Shown here piece after piece: positions 47,853 through 60,100 of a stretch of DNA of 64,000 bases. The stretch's first letter is position 1. Each line of letters starts with the position of its first letter. The position numbers and the translations under genes are program-made. The stretch is taken from assembly GCA_963922495.1 (NCBI GenBank), contig CAWUIH010000002.1, positions 8,778 to 72,777 of the forward strand, given 5' to 3'. This DNA is from CAWUIH01 sp963922495 (GTDB lineage: Bacteria; Pseudomonadota; Gammaproteobacteria; Coxiellales; Coxiellaceae). The notes under the pieces were generated by a model. The model was not told the origin of the DNA. It did no database searches and saw nothing but the letters and a program-made list of their open reading frames with translations.

Positions 47853-50800
47853 ATGAAAAATCTTGATAGGCAATATTATCCTTTGACTCAGAGCCAACAA
47901 CATATCTGGTTTACAGAGAAATTTGTTAAAAATAATACCGCCAATAATATGTTGTCTGTTTTTAGTATTAAAGGTCAGTCTAGTAAAGGATGGGTTCAAG
48001 AGATTTTGTCATGGCTAACGACACATCATCCAGCATTAAGAACACGCTTTTTAACTATAGATGGTGAAACTTTTCAGTATGTAAATACCCAAGTTGAACC
48101 AAATTTAATGGCACACGATTTGCGTTATGATCCATCTGCAAAGTCAGTAGAAAAAATAATATCTAGTGAGAGAAATCATTGTTTTAATTTAACTGTAGAA
48201 TTACCATTACGTACACAGTTTATTCAACTTTCCAATGATAAATTTATACTAATTTTTAATATGCATCATATTATTTCAGATGCACATTCGATTGAAATTT
48301 TTCTTGAAGATTTTATTGAATGCCATAATGCTATTGTAAATAAGAAAACTCCTTTAGCAAGAAAATCACCATTGAGTTTCGGTGATTATGCAATATGGCA
48401 GATGCAGCAGTACAAAAACGGTGTATTTGATCAATCTCTACAATATTGGGAAAAACAACTTGAAGGCTGTAGGAACACCGTTTTTCCGACTGATAAAATA
48501 CGGCCGCAAACGTACACCGATCTTGGTGCAGAGTTAAAAATGGAAATACCAAACTTCTTGCGACATTCAATTAGTGAATATTGTAAGAAGAATGAATTGA
48601 CATTATTCATGTTCTTAATTGGTATATTTTTCATCCTCTTGTATTGTCAATACCATATGGAAGATATTATTGTGGGTACTGCAATCAGTGGTAGAGAACG
48701 AAGTGAACTGGAAAACATTATTGGAAATTTTGTCAATACAATAGCTATTCGTGTTAAAATACATAAGGATAGTTATATTAAAGAAATATTCTCAAGTGTT
48801 AAGCAAGCGATGATGGAAGCGTTGCAGCACCAAGTTGTTCCAATCGAATTAGTGATAAATCGATTGTGTCCACATCGTTCATTATCTCATCATCCTTTAT
48901 TTCAAGTATTGTTTACATTAGAGTCCGGCACAGAGCTGGAAAAGTTACAGTTAGAACAAGCGATCATGACCGTTATACCAGACAGGGCAGATCGTGTTAA
49001 ATTTGATTTATCACTTAATATTGTTGAGTATGATAAATCATTACTGATGGAATGGGAGTATAATAAAGCCTTATTTGATAGCAGTACTATTGAAAACTAT
49101 ACAAAAAGCTATCTGGCAATCATCGCGTCTATTTTAGAAGCTCGTCGGTGCATCGTGAGTGAGCTAAACTGGAGTAACGCTAACAGTATTTTGACACCCA
49201 CAGTAGTGACTATGTTTGAATATAAGGTAGCTCATTTCCCTGATCACATTGCGGTTACGGCTGATTCTCATCATATTACTTATCATCAGCTCAATCAAAA
49301 AGCTAACCAGTTGGGTCGATGGTTACTCAAGACTTACGTAAGAAAAACAGGTTTAATTGCATTACAATTACCTCGTAACATTGCAATGATAGTGGCAATA
49401 ATAGGGGTGTTGAAGGCCGGCTTTGCCTATATTGCATTAGATGAATGTATACCAGAAGAACGTTTTAACGCCATTATTAATGATGCACAAGTTGACGCTA
49501 TTATCTCTTCTGACAACTGGCCAAGTAGTCACTTTGATACTAATAATATAAATCTTGTTATAGAACCTGAAGAAACTGCTTATGTAATTTACACCTCAGG
49601 CACAACAGGCCAACCTAAAGGAGTTATGGTATCGCATAAAAATATAGCAAATCTTTATTTAAATTCAGCAGCACAGTTTAAATTCTCATGTCACGATGTT
49701 TGGACTTTATATCATTCGTTCTCATTTGATTTTTCTGTATGGGAAATGTGGGGTGCACTTTGTTATGGCGGACGTTTAGTATTAATTTCTGAAAAACAAC
49801 GTAAGGACCCTGAGGTATTTTATCAGTTAGTGCAGAAACAAGGTGTTACTATTTTAAATCAGACTCCCACTGCTTTTAAGTGGTTTATGGAGGCAGATGC
49901 TCGTTCTAAGTTAGATTTGTCTCTACGTATGATTATTTTCGGCGGAGAAAAACTAATCTTTACTGATTTGAGCAGTTGGTTTACACGACACTCAGATCAG
50001 TCTATTCATTTGTATAATATGTACGGGATTACTGAAATTACCATACACGGCACTTGTTATCGTGTACAACAAACTGATACTGTAAATTCTGCTAGTAAAA
50101 TTGGAATTCCCCTACGCAATGTGACGTTAGATATAGTTGATGAAAAATTAAAAATTCTCCCCCCAGGTTTTGTTGGTGAGATTATTGTCGGTGGTGCTGG
50201 TGTCACTAAAGGTTACTTAAATCAACCAGATTTGACAGCTACTCGATTCTTATCATCTCTTTCTGGTAAATCAGGTCACTATTACCGGACTGGTGATCAG
50301 GGTCGAATGTTAGCCAATGGTGAAATTGAGTATCATGACCGCATCGATCAGCAAATTAAGCTACATGGATTTCGCATTGAATTGGGTGAAATATTACACG
50401 CTACTACACGATTTCCCGCAGTACGTTCAGCAGTGGTACGAGTTATTGATGAGCAAATTACTCTATTTCTACGTTGTGGCGATACTTTCGAGATAGTTGG
50501 GTTATACCAATATCTCACTCAACAATTGCCTGACTATATGATGCCAAAGCGTTATGCCATTGTTGATGAGTTTCCAATGAACCACCACCATAAAATCGAC
50601 GAACGAGCTCTAGCCGCATTAAACTCTCAACCATTACGATCTCAACCCTATCAAAAACCTAACAGTGCACTTGAAAATACTTTGTGTGATATATGGAAGC
50701 GTATACTAAATTTAACCTCTGTCGGAATAACTGACAATTTCTTCACTATAGGTGGTGACTCAATTTTAGCACTCAAAGTTGTTGCACAAATGAGGAACGC

Positions 50801-53800
50801 AAGGTTAGCAATAGACGTAATGACACTTTACCAGCACCCCACTATCAGGCAGTTAGCGGTGGTGGTTAAAGAGAGTGATGTGCCTCTTGATGAATCAACT
50901 ATGCTCGAACCATTTTCATTGATTTCACAGCAAGATCAACTAAGTTTACCTGGAGGTATTATTGATGCTTACCCGATGACGCGACTGCAATTAGCCATGG
51001 TATACCATAACGCCGTTACTAAATCAGCAACAATGTACCACGATACTTTATCCATTACTTGTGACTGGCCTTATTACCCAACTTATTTGTCGCAAGCGAT
51101 AACGACGTTAATGGATACACATCCTGTATTGCGTACCTCTTTTGACTTAGAACGGTACACACAACCTTTACAATGTGTACATGGTAAATTGGAAGTACCA
51201 CTGATAGAAGTTAATGACGAATCTACTGTTACTAATAAATTATTTGAAAAATTTGTCATTGAACAAGCGCCTCTTTTTCGCATTGTTGTCATGCAAAAAA
51301 ATAAAAATCAATTCAAATTCAATTTAGCATTTCATCATGCTATTTTAGATGGCTGGAGTGTTACAATTTTTATAACCGAACTTTTCAAATGCTACGAAAA
51401 ATATTTAAATGCAGAAAATTATCTGACCAAAGCACCTCAATTGGCTTTTTCACAATTAGTTCAGTGTGAACAAAAGGCATTACTATCTAAGAAAAATATT
51501 AATTACTGGAACACTGTTGTAAAACGTGATCCTATTATGTTATTTTCTGAAAAAGCAGTAAGTGTGAATAAGAAGCAACATGAACTGCAAGTGTTATTAT
51601 CGAAATCTGAAAGCACAGCACTAATAAATTTTTCGCACAAATATCATTTATCAATTAAATCCTGTCTATTAGCATTATACTTAAAAACCCTGTCTGTTTT
51701 CTTTCAATGTGATAATGTGATAACAGGATTAATCACACATTGTCGACCAGCACAAGATGATTCGGAGATAGTAATGGGAATGTTTTTGAATAATTTACCA
51801 TTTCATCATCAGTTTAATCAATCACAGTCATGGGAAGAGTTAGTTAAAAATATTGCTAAGAAAGAATTGCAGGTTGTTGAACACCGTTATTTTCCATATC
51901 ATGCTATAGTCGATTTAAGTGCCAATGCTGCACTGTTTGATAATATTTTCAATTTTGTACATTTTCATATGTATCAGGACTTAAATAATGATCAAGTAGA
52001 TCGTCTACATGATCTAACTTCTTATGAGGAAACCGAATATCCATTTGTATTTCAATGTTCACAGGATCCGTTTAGTCAAACTATTGCGATCGATGTTTCT
52101 TATCAAGTACCGGTGGTAACCACTGACCTAGCTCGATCGTTACTCCAATATTTTCAGGCACTACTGCAACAAATGACACAAAATCCACAGCAAGAACACC
52201 ACAATAATCTTGCTATCCTTGAAAGTCAGCAACACTATTTTAACACACTGTTTAATACATCATCTTTTCACGATTCTTCTTATTCATTAATTGACGTGTT
52301 CCTATCTAATGTCAAAAAATATCCACAGCGTCTTGCAGTGATCGATAATAATGAACAGCTGAGTTACCAGCAATTGCATGAGCGTTCAAACCAAGTGGCG
52401 CGTTACTTACTCAGATACTGTGAACAAACTAATGACGATCAGCTGATTGGACTTCATTTATCTTCAAGCATTATCTTTGTCGTTAGTGTTCTGGGTATTC
52501 TTAAAGCAGGAATGGCCTATGTTCCATTGTCTACTTATTATCCTAAAGAACAAATTACAACGATATTATCAGAAACAGTGTTAGTAGCAGTCATTATTGA
52601 TGAAAAGCCATTAGACACAAACGTGACACAGATTATTTTTAGGGATATGTTTACAACTGATTGTCGTGAAGGGATTTTACCTAGAATTTCAGGTGAGGAT
52701 TTAGCTTATGTGATATACACCTCTGGTTCAACCGGTAAACCTAAATCAGTACCCATAGAACATCGTTCCGCACTACGACTATTTGAGGATCGCTCCTGGA
52801 TTAGCTTAGCTTGTGACGACATGGTTGCTCAAAGTGCAGACATATCATTTGATTCTTCAATTTTCGAGATGTGGGCCGCATTATTGAACGGTGCGACATT
52901 ACGTATTATCGATAGAAATGAGTTGCTAAGTACTGAGAGATTAGGGAAAATTATTAGAAATTATAATATTACAGTGATGTTTATGACTCCGCGGTTATTT
53001 GATATTCATGCGACGATAGATTCTACTATATTCTCGAATATGAAATATCTAGTATTAGGAGGTGATGTTGTAAGGGCAAGTACCGTGTATGCGACCTATC
53101 AACAGTGTGCTAATCGTTTAACTATATTAAATGCTTACGGTCCAACTGAAAACGCTGTGTTTAGCACTATATATTCTATCCCTAAAACAATTAGTGCATC
53201 TCAAACAATCCCCATCGGGCGTCCTATCGCAGGTACTCGCGTGTCGGTATTGGATCGAAATTATCGCCCTGTACCCGCTGGTGTTCCAGGCTTGTTGTGG
53301 TTGTCCGGACCAGGGGTAGCGCGTGGCTATGTTGATTCAAATCACCAAGCTTATTGCAGTGGCGATCGTGTCTATTGGAGCCTTGACGGACAATTAAACT
53401 TTTTGGGCCGTCAAGATCGGCAAATAAAAATTCGAGGTTATCGGATCGACCCAGCATTAATTGAACAGGTACTAATGGATCATCCTGCTATTCAGCAGGC
53501 TTATGTAGTAAAGCGGTGCCAAGGAGATTTAGAACATTTATTTGCATACGGTGTAGCAACCGAAAATACTAATGAGCAAGTGCTACTAAAAAAAATCAAG
53601 TCACACCTGCCTACATCGATGGTGCCTACACGTATCATTTTATTAAAGCAATTCCCCTTAAATCAGGCAGGTAAAATAGCATCTGATCAGTTACCTACAC
53701 CAGTTATTTCCAAAAATAATACAGCAGAAAAATCGTTGGATACGATTACGGAACGACGACTACAAAAAATTTGGCAGGATGTTATTGGCTGCGATACTAT

Positions 53801-54035
53801 ATGTGCTACTGATGATTTTTTCTCGATAGGTGGGGATTCACTGTCGGCTGTAAAGCTAATCAATCGCATATCAAATCTTTTTTCATTATCGGTGAGTATC
53901 AGTCAAATTTTTCAATATTCACAATTGGCTAGTATGGCAGCCCATCTTGATGCTCTTTTGTCGTTAAAAAGTAAGAAGGAAAATATTAATGATATAGCTG
54001 ATAGTGATAAAAAACACAGTGAAGTGATCATATGA
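47853..54035 (+). CDS. NRPS5: C-A-T-C-A-T (modules 11-12)
   Basis: A 2060-aa two-module synthetase starting 13 bp after NRPS4 with GGGAG upstream. Domains: C ~5-430 (MHHIISDAHS ~138); A ~445-930; T GGDSIL ~967; C ~1030-1460 (HHAILDG ~1161); A ~1490-1950; T GGDSLS ~1994. The module 11 code reads DFWNIGMIHK, one residue from the standard Thr code. Module 12 reads DSFFVGAVFK, an unassigned aliphatic-type pocket. The second C domain opens unusually with DAYPMTRLQLAMVYH, unlike the LCL and DCL types elsewhere in the cluster, and directly follows the Thr module. It is a candidate for the 'modified amino acid' class that acts on dehydrated Thr. The module 12 A domain has a shortened A6-A7 loop (GYVDSNHQAYCSGD). 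The acidic-to-hydrophobic tail (SEVII) probably docks to NRPS6. The stop overlaps the next ATG. Confidence 0.93.
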   Translation: MKNLDRQYYPLTQSQQHIWFTEKFVKNNTANNMLSVFSIKGQSSKGWVQEILSWLTTHHPALRTRFLTIDGETFQYVNTQVEPNLMAHDLRYDPSAKSVEKIISSERNHCFNLTVELPLRTQFIQLSNDKFILIFNMHHIISDAHSIEIFLEDFIECHNAIVNKKTPLARKSPLSFGDYAIWQMQQYKNGVFDQSLQYWEKQLEGCRNTVFPTDKIRPQTYTDLGAELKMEIPNFLRHSISEYCKKNELTLFMFLIGIFFILLYCQYHMEDIIVGTAISGRERSELENIIGNFVNTIAIRVKIHKDSYIKEIFSSVKQAMMEALQHQVVPIELVINRLCPHRSLSHHPLFQVLFTLESGTELEKLQLEQAIMTVIPDRADRVKFDLSLNIVEYDKSLLMEWEYNKALFDSSTIENYTKSYLAIIASILEARRCIVSELNWSNANSILTPTVVTMFEYKVAHFPDHIAVTADSHHITYHQLNQKANQLGRWLLKTYVRKTGLIALQLPRNIAMIVAIIGVLKAGFAYIALDECIPEERFNAIINDAQVDAIISSDNWPSSHFDTNNINLVIEPEETAYVIYTSGTTGQPKGVMVSHKNIANLYLNSAAQFKFSCHDVWTLYHSFSFDFSVWEMWGALCYGGRLVLISEKQRKDPEVFYQLVQKQGVTILNQTPTAFKWFMEADARSKLDLSLRMIIFGGEKLIFTDLSSWFTRHSDQSIHLYNMYGITEITIHGTCYRVQQTDTVNSASKIGIPLRNVTLDIVDEKLKILPPGFVGEIIVGGAGVTKGYLNQPDLTATRFLSSLSGKSGHYYRTGDQGRMLANGEIEYHDRIDQQIKLHGFRIELGEILHATTRFPAVRSAVVRVIDEQITLFLRCGDTFEIVGLYQYLTQQLPDYMMPKRYAIVDEFPMNHHHKIDERALAALNSQPLRSQPYQKPNSALENTLCDIWKRILNLTSVGITDNFFTIGGDSILALKVVAQMRNARLAIDVMTLYQHPTIRQLAVVVKESDVPLDESTMLEPFSLISQQDQLSLPGGIIDAYPMTRLQLAMVYHNAVTKSATMYHDTLSITCDWPYYPTYLSQAITTLMDTHPVLRTSFDLERYTQPLQCVHGKLEVPLIEVNDESTVTNKLFEKFVIEQAPLFRIVVMQKNKNQFKFNLAFHHAILDGWSVTIFITELFKCYEKYLNAENYLTKAPQLAFSQLVQCEQKALLSKKNINYWNTVVKRDPIMLFSEKAVSVNKKQHELQVLLSKSESTALINFSHKYHLSIKSCLLALYLKTLSVFFQCDNVITGLITHCRPAQDDSEIVMGMFLNNLPFHHQFNQSQSWEELVKNIAKKELQVVEHRYFPYHAIVDLSANAALFDNIFNFVHFHMYQDLNNDQVDRLHDLTSYEETEYPFVFQCSQDPFSQTIAIDVSYQVPVVTTDLARSLLQYFQALLQQMTQNPQQEHHNNLAILESQQHYFNTLFNTSSFHDSSYSLIDVFLSNVKKYPQRLAVIDNNEQLSYQQLHERSNQVARYLLRYCEQTNDDQLIGLHLSSSIIFVVSVLGILKAGMAYVPLSTYYPKEQITTILSETVLVAVIIDEKPLDTNVTQIIFRDMFTTDCREGILPRISGEDLAYVIYTSGSTGKPKSVPIEHRSALRLFEDRSWISLACDDMVAQSADISFDSSIFEMWAALLNGATLRIIDRNELLSTERLGKIIRNYNITVMFMTPRLFDIHATIDSTIFSNMKYLVLGGDVVRASTVYATYQQCANRLTILNAYGPTENAVFSTIYSIPKTISASQTIPIGRPIAGTRVSVLDRNYRPVPAGVPGLLWLSGPGVARGYVDSNHQAYCSGDRVYWSLDGQLNFLGRQDRQIKIRGYRIDPALIEQVLMDHPAIQQAYVVKRCQGDLEHLFAYGVATENTNEQVLLKKIKSHLPTSMVPTRIILLKQFPLNQAGKIASDQLPTPVISKNNTAEKSLDTITERRLQKIWQDVIGCDTICATDDFFSIGGDSLSAVKLINRISNLFSLSVSISQIFQYSQLASMAAHLDALLSLKSKKENINDIADSDKKHSEVII

Positions 54036-54193
54036 GTGGACTTATAAATTTTATCTCTAAATTGGATCAGCTAGGCATACGGTTAACATTGGAGAAAAAA
54101 CAATTACGTGTTCAAGGGCCTGATAGTGTATTAACTCCAAAAATATTAGCTGAAATTAAACAATACAAAGACGATCTTGTAACTTTATTGTCA
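54032..54193 (+). other. TubC-like N-terminal docking domain of NRPS6
   Basis: Residues ~1-54 match the TubC pattern very well: FISKLDQLGIRLTLEKKQLRV, then GPDSVLTPKILAEIKQYKDD and a closing helix. The presumed partner is the C-terminal tail of NRPS5. Confidence 0.85.
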
Positions 54194-57100
54194 CAAATTT
54201 CCAAAAATAATTTACCCTTAGAAAGGATTGATCGTAATCAGCCACTATTATCGTCTTTTGGTCAAGCTCGTCTATGGTTCTTACAATCACTCGATTTATC
54301 CGATGCAAGCTATAACATTTCCTACGCATTAAAAATTAATGGCGAGCTCGATATGGTGTGTTTGCGTAAAACATTATTCACTATCATAGTACGGCACGAA
54401 ACACTTCGCACTCGCATTAAGTTAATAAATGAAGAGCCAATACAAATAATCGATCAAATTTATGATTTCAATCTTGAATGTGTTAATTTACAAGAATCTA
54501 TGCTTTACCAAACGTTAACAATGGAAGCAAGCCAACCTTTCGATTTATCTCAATCTCATGGATGCCGTTTTAAAGTATTTCAAACCAATTCATCTACGTT
54601 TTACTTTCTATTGATATTGCATCATATTTACGCAGATGGATGGTCACTTGGCGTATTGCTTGATGAAATTAAAATATTATATGAAGCTTACTCATTAGGC
54701 CATACTAATCCCTTAACACCATTGAAAGTACAATATGTTGACTACGCACAATGGCAGCGATCCCAATTATGCGGTGACTATTATCAGCAATTAAAGTCAT
54801 ACTGGCGTGAGATACTTATAGATCTTCCGACATTAGCCTTACCACTTGACTATCCGCGTGTTCATTCGAGCCCTAGACGAGGAGAAGTAATTGCTTTTTA
54901 CGTACCAGCGAATGTGTTAGCACAGCTGAAAGATTTAGCTAAGGCAAACGGGGTAACATTATTCATACTATTGATAAGCGTGTTCGCATTATTACTGTGG
55001 CACTACACTGGTGATCAAGACATTCCTATCGGTACACCTATTTCTAACCGCCAACAAGAATCGTTGGAAACTTTGATTGGCTTTTTTGTAAATACCCTGG
55101 TATTACGATTATCAGTATTACCGAAACAGAATTTTCAACAATGGCTACAAGAGGTCCGTTCGCATATTTTAAAAGCGTACCAACATCAAGATATGCCCTT
55201 TGAACAGTTAGTTGAAGAATTGCAAGTTAAACGAGATTTAACGTGTTCACCACTATTTCAGGTGTTTTTTTCACTTGATAATGCGACCAAAGTTGATAAT
55301 AAACTCATGTGGAGTGAGTTATCAATTCAACCATTTGAGTTAGAAACACGGACGGCAAAATTTGATTTATCTCTAGATCTATCTATAAGTGCCAATCAAT
55401 TAGAAGGAGAGTTTGAATTTAGTACAGATCTATTCAAAGCAGAGACAGTGAAACGCATGGCAGATCATTATGTTAGGTTATTAAATCGTATAATTGATCG
55501 GCCTGATCAAAATCTAGCCAACATAGCAGCGGTATCTGACAAAGAGAAACAACAGTTGTTGCGATGGTCAAATGGACCACCTCACGACTTTACAAATTCA
55601 CTTAATATTATTGATAGATTTTATCAAATAGCTCAAAAGTATTCTATGCGTATTGCCACTACCGATATAGAAGATACCTTGAGCTATCAACAGCTAAATG
55701 TGCAATCTAATCAACTTGCACATTATCTACGAAACTTAATGAACTGCAAAGGTAATCTAATTGGATTATGTCTTGAGCGTGGGAATAACTATGTAAAAGG
55801 TATGTTTGCTATTTTAAAAAGTGGTGCAGCCTTCGTTGCTATGGATGCAACCTACCCAATAGATCGTCTACGCTTTATGATCAGTAACTCACAAATTAAA
55901 GTGATATTAACCGATCGTGTGACAGCTAAAAAGCTACCTATCATACCTGGCATAACACAGATTTTACTTGATGACCCACCGTTACGAGTACAGCAATGTC
56001 CATTAACCAATTTACCTTTGAGTATCGAATCAACTGACCTCGCATATCTGATATATACCTCAGGTTCAACGGGTCAACCCAAAGGTGCCTTGATTCACCA
56101 TCACGGGATGAGTCATCATATTTATGCACAAATAAAACATTTATCGTTAGCGAAAAATTTTATATTCTTACAAACCGCTCCTGCTTCATCCGATATGTCC
56201 ATCTGGCAAATATTAGGACCCTTAGTATGTGGTGGGAAGACAGTTATTGTAAAACAACCGTGGGATGTTGAATTATTAATTTCAGCGATGGTCGAACAAA
56301 AAGTCACAATTGCTGAATTTGTACCAATGTTATTACAAAATTTTTTAGAGACAGTGACTGAACAACATATTAATCGACTTAAATTTTTGAAAATCATAAT
56401 AGTTAGTGGTGAATCAGTTCGAAAAAATTTAGTTAATAAATGGTTAACTGTGTTTCCTGACGTTCCCATTGTAAACGCCTATGGACCTACTGAATGTTCT
56501 GATGATGTTTGTCAACGAACTTTCACCAGGCCGCTTGAAAATAATGAGATGATTACTATCGGTCGTCCGTTATTTAATACTTCGACACTGATACTGAATA
56601 ATCAACTACAATTGTGTCCTAAGAAAGTTGTTGGAGAAATCTGTGTTTCTGGTATTAGTGTTGGTTTAGGATATTGGGATAACTCAATACAAACTAAGTC
56701 AAAGTTTGTAAGTAATCCCTACGCCAATCAAACATATGGGCTACGCATGTATCATACTGGAGACTTAGGTTATTGGAACGATCAAGGTCAGTTGGTGCTT
56801 ATCGGTCGTAAAGATGGGCAAGTACAAATTAATGGTTATCGCGTTGAGCTAGAAGAAGTTGAGGTAGTGATTTGTCAGCATCCGGCAATTAAACAAGCAG
56901 TAGTAACCTATGATTGTGATAAACAGGTGCCATGTTTAACAGCTTATTATGTTACTCATCCACCACATTCATTTAATATAAAAACCTTACAAGCTTATAT
57001 GTCTGCACAATTGCCGCATTATATGATACCTAGATCGTGGGTTGAATTATCACATATGCCAATAGCACCTAGTGGCAAAATTGATCGACGACAATTACAT

Positions 57101-60100
57101 AAATTGAATGTCACTACACAAAAAATTCAAGTTGAATCATTACAAACGCCGATTGAAAAAAAGATTGGACGGATCTGGTGTGAGGTACTACAACGTGATC
57201 ACGTTGGCCGCGCTGATAATTTTTTTGCACTAGGCGGACATTCAATGTTGGTAATGAAAGTTGTTTCACGTCTTAATGAGAAATTTCAACGATCTTTTTC
57301 ACCACGAATTATCTTCGAATGTGCCAATTTATCCGAATTAGCAGAGAAAATAACCAAACAGCTGGAATATACTTGTTCCCCAAACCATTCTACGATTAGC
57401 AAAATATCACGTGAAGGTCTATTGCCCTTATCTTTTGGACAGCAACGTTTATGGTTTTTACAGCAACTAGAGCCTGATAATATTAGTTATCATATGCCTT
57501 ATGCTCTACATTTACAGGGAATGTTGTCAGTAGACAACTTACAATTAGCAATAAATCAACTAGTACAGCGCCATGAAATTTTACGTACTCGTTTCATATT
57601 GAAGAATAATCAACCAAATTTAATTATTGATGAAATAACTTCAATAAAAATACCTTTTATTGATCTACTAACATTATCTGAAATAGATAAAGAACAAAAA
57701 TTAGCAGTTTTACTTAAAGAATACACTGAAAACCCCTTCGATTTAAAAGCTCATTATGCTTGGCGAGCAAATCTAATTCGGTTGGGGTTAAAAGAATTTG
57801 TATTATCTTGGGTAATGCATCACATAATTGCTGATGGTGAGTCCCTTAGAATATTTTGTGAAGAATTAAAAATATTGTATGAATCTAATATTGGTCAACA
57901 CTTACCATCTTTACCAGCATTATCAATACAGACAGTTGATCATGCTTATTGGCAGCAACAGCAATTGACCGGGTCCACTTATCAACGACTTATTACATAT
58001 TGGAAAGCTAAATTAACCAATAGTACTTACTTAGAACTGCCTTATGATTTTAAATATACTGATAAATCTAGTGGTATCGGTGAGGTAGTTGAGTTTGAAA
58101 TCCCAAAAAACTTAGTTAGTCGATTGAAGATATTAGCTCGTAACAGTCAAGCAACCTTATTTATAGTGCTACTAAGTATTTTTGTCTTATTATTATGGCG
58201 TTATAGTCATCAAACAGACATTTGTTTAGGAACTCCGGTGAGTGATCGTATTGTAGAATCAATTGAACCTTTGATTGGCTTCTTCGTTAATACTTTGGTA
58301 CTCCGACTTAAAGTTGATCCTAAAATGAACTTCACATCATGGTTAGAGATTGTTCGTGAAGAAGTACTACAAGCATTCGACCATCAACAGTTACCTTTCG
58401 AACAACTGGTTAGTGAATTGGATATTGAGCGCGATTTACAGTATTCACCGTTATTTCAAGTGATGTTCTCATTCGATCAATCCTACAATGATACCATTCC
58501 TATTACGTTTGGCGAAGCAGCTGTAAGACCAATTGAACTTGAAACGCGAACAGCAAAATTTAATCTGTCTTTAGATCTCACTATGATTGATGAAGTGATA
58601 CAAGGTGAATTTGAATACAGTGTTGATCACTTTAAACACGAAACCATTATACGTCTATCCAAGCACTATCTAAATTTATTGTCCATAGTTTCTAATGATG
58701 TAAATGTGTTACTTTCAAAAATAGAAATAATTACAGATCAAGAAAAACAACAAATATTACGTTGGTCAACGGGAAAAAAGAAAAAATATGACTTGGAGGC
58801 CGGTATCGTATCAAAAATTATTCAATGTGGTAAAGACCATTACTCTTCATTGGCCGTGATAGATAAAAACAGGCGGTACACTTATGCTGAAATACTTACG
58901 TTCTCGCGTCAGGTTGCGGAACACTTACAGAAACTAGACATAGAGCACTGTAACGTAGTTGGATTGTATTTAGATCGTTCAGCTCACTTTTTAATTGGTA
59001 TTTTGGGAATTTTACAATCAGGTTTAGCTTTTTTACCCATGGATACCAACTATCCGATTGCACGTTTAAAAATAATATTAGATGACTCTAATGTTAATTA
59101 CATATTATCTGACCCAATTAATGCTAATCGTATTCGAAAATACACAAGTGCACATGTTATAGTCATTGATGATTTATTGTCATCTCTATTATTACCATCC
59201 ACTGAACTTAACTTAGTTAAAAATAATTGTGAAGATCTAGCTTATCTGATATATACTTCAGGATCAACGGGTAACCCAAAGGGTGCATTGATTCATCATG
59301 CCGGATTCTATCATCACATCTTAGCAGAAATGGATATGTTGTCGTTGCCACAGCCATTTCATTTTTTACAAACGGCACCGTCTTCCTCTGATATGTCAAT
59401 ATGGCAATTGTTAGGGCCGTTGGTAAGTGGTGGCTATACCGTAATAGCCGATCGCGTTTGGGATATTAAATATCTGTTACGTACAATCATTGAGTATCGA
59501 ATTACTATCATTGAACTAGTACCATTATTGTTGCAACAAGTTATTCAGTACTGTCATCAAAATCCAGATACTCGTACTCAAGTAACATCGTTACACTGTA
59601 TATTGGTAAGTGGTGAAGCTGCTTCTGTCACTTTAATTAATGGTTGGTTAGCGTTATTTCCAACCGTACCCATCGTTAACGCTTATGGGCCTACTGAATG
59701 TTCTGATGATGTATGCCAACAAGCGTACTTTCACGCTATTGAACCAGATAAATCAGTATCTATTGGTTCTCCGTTAGCAAATATGCGTTGTTATGTCCTG
59801 AATGAGCAACAGCAATTGTGTCCAGTGGGAGTACGTGGTGAGATTTGTATAGCAGGAACTGGAGTAGGGCATGGCTATTGGAACAATAAGGAATACACAC
59901 AGCGAGTGTTTTTGTCAAACCCATTTACCACCTCAGATAATGATAAAGTATTATATAAAACAGGTGATCGTGGTTACTGGAATACCGATGGAAACTTAGT
60001 ATTCGTAGGGCGTAACGATCAGCAAGTTAATATTAACGGATTTCGCATTGAGCTTAGTGAGATTGAATCAGCATTACTCAATTATGTTGTAGTTAGGGAA

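Noticed and set aside
25600..59760. Repeated adenylation-domain sequences as recent DNA repeats or a CRISPR-like array
   Set aside because: They are homologous protein domains with diverged codons, spaced by whole modules.
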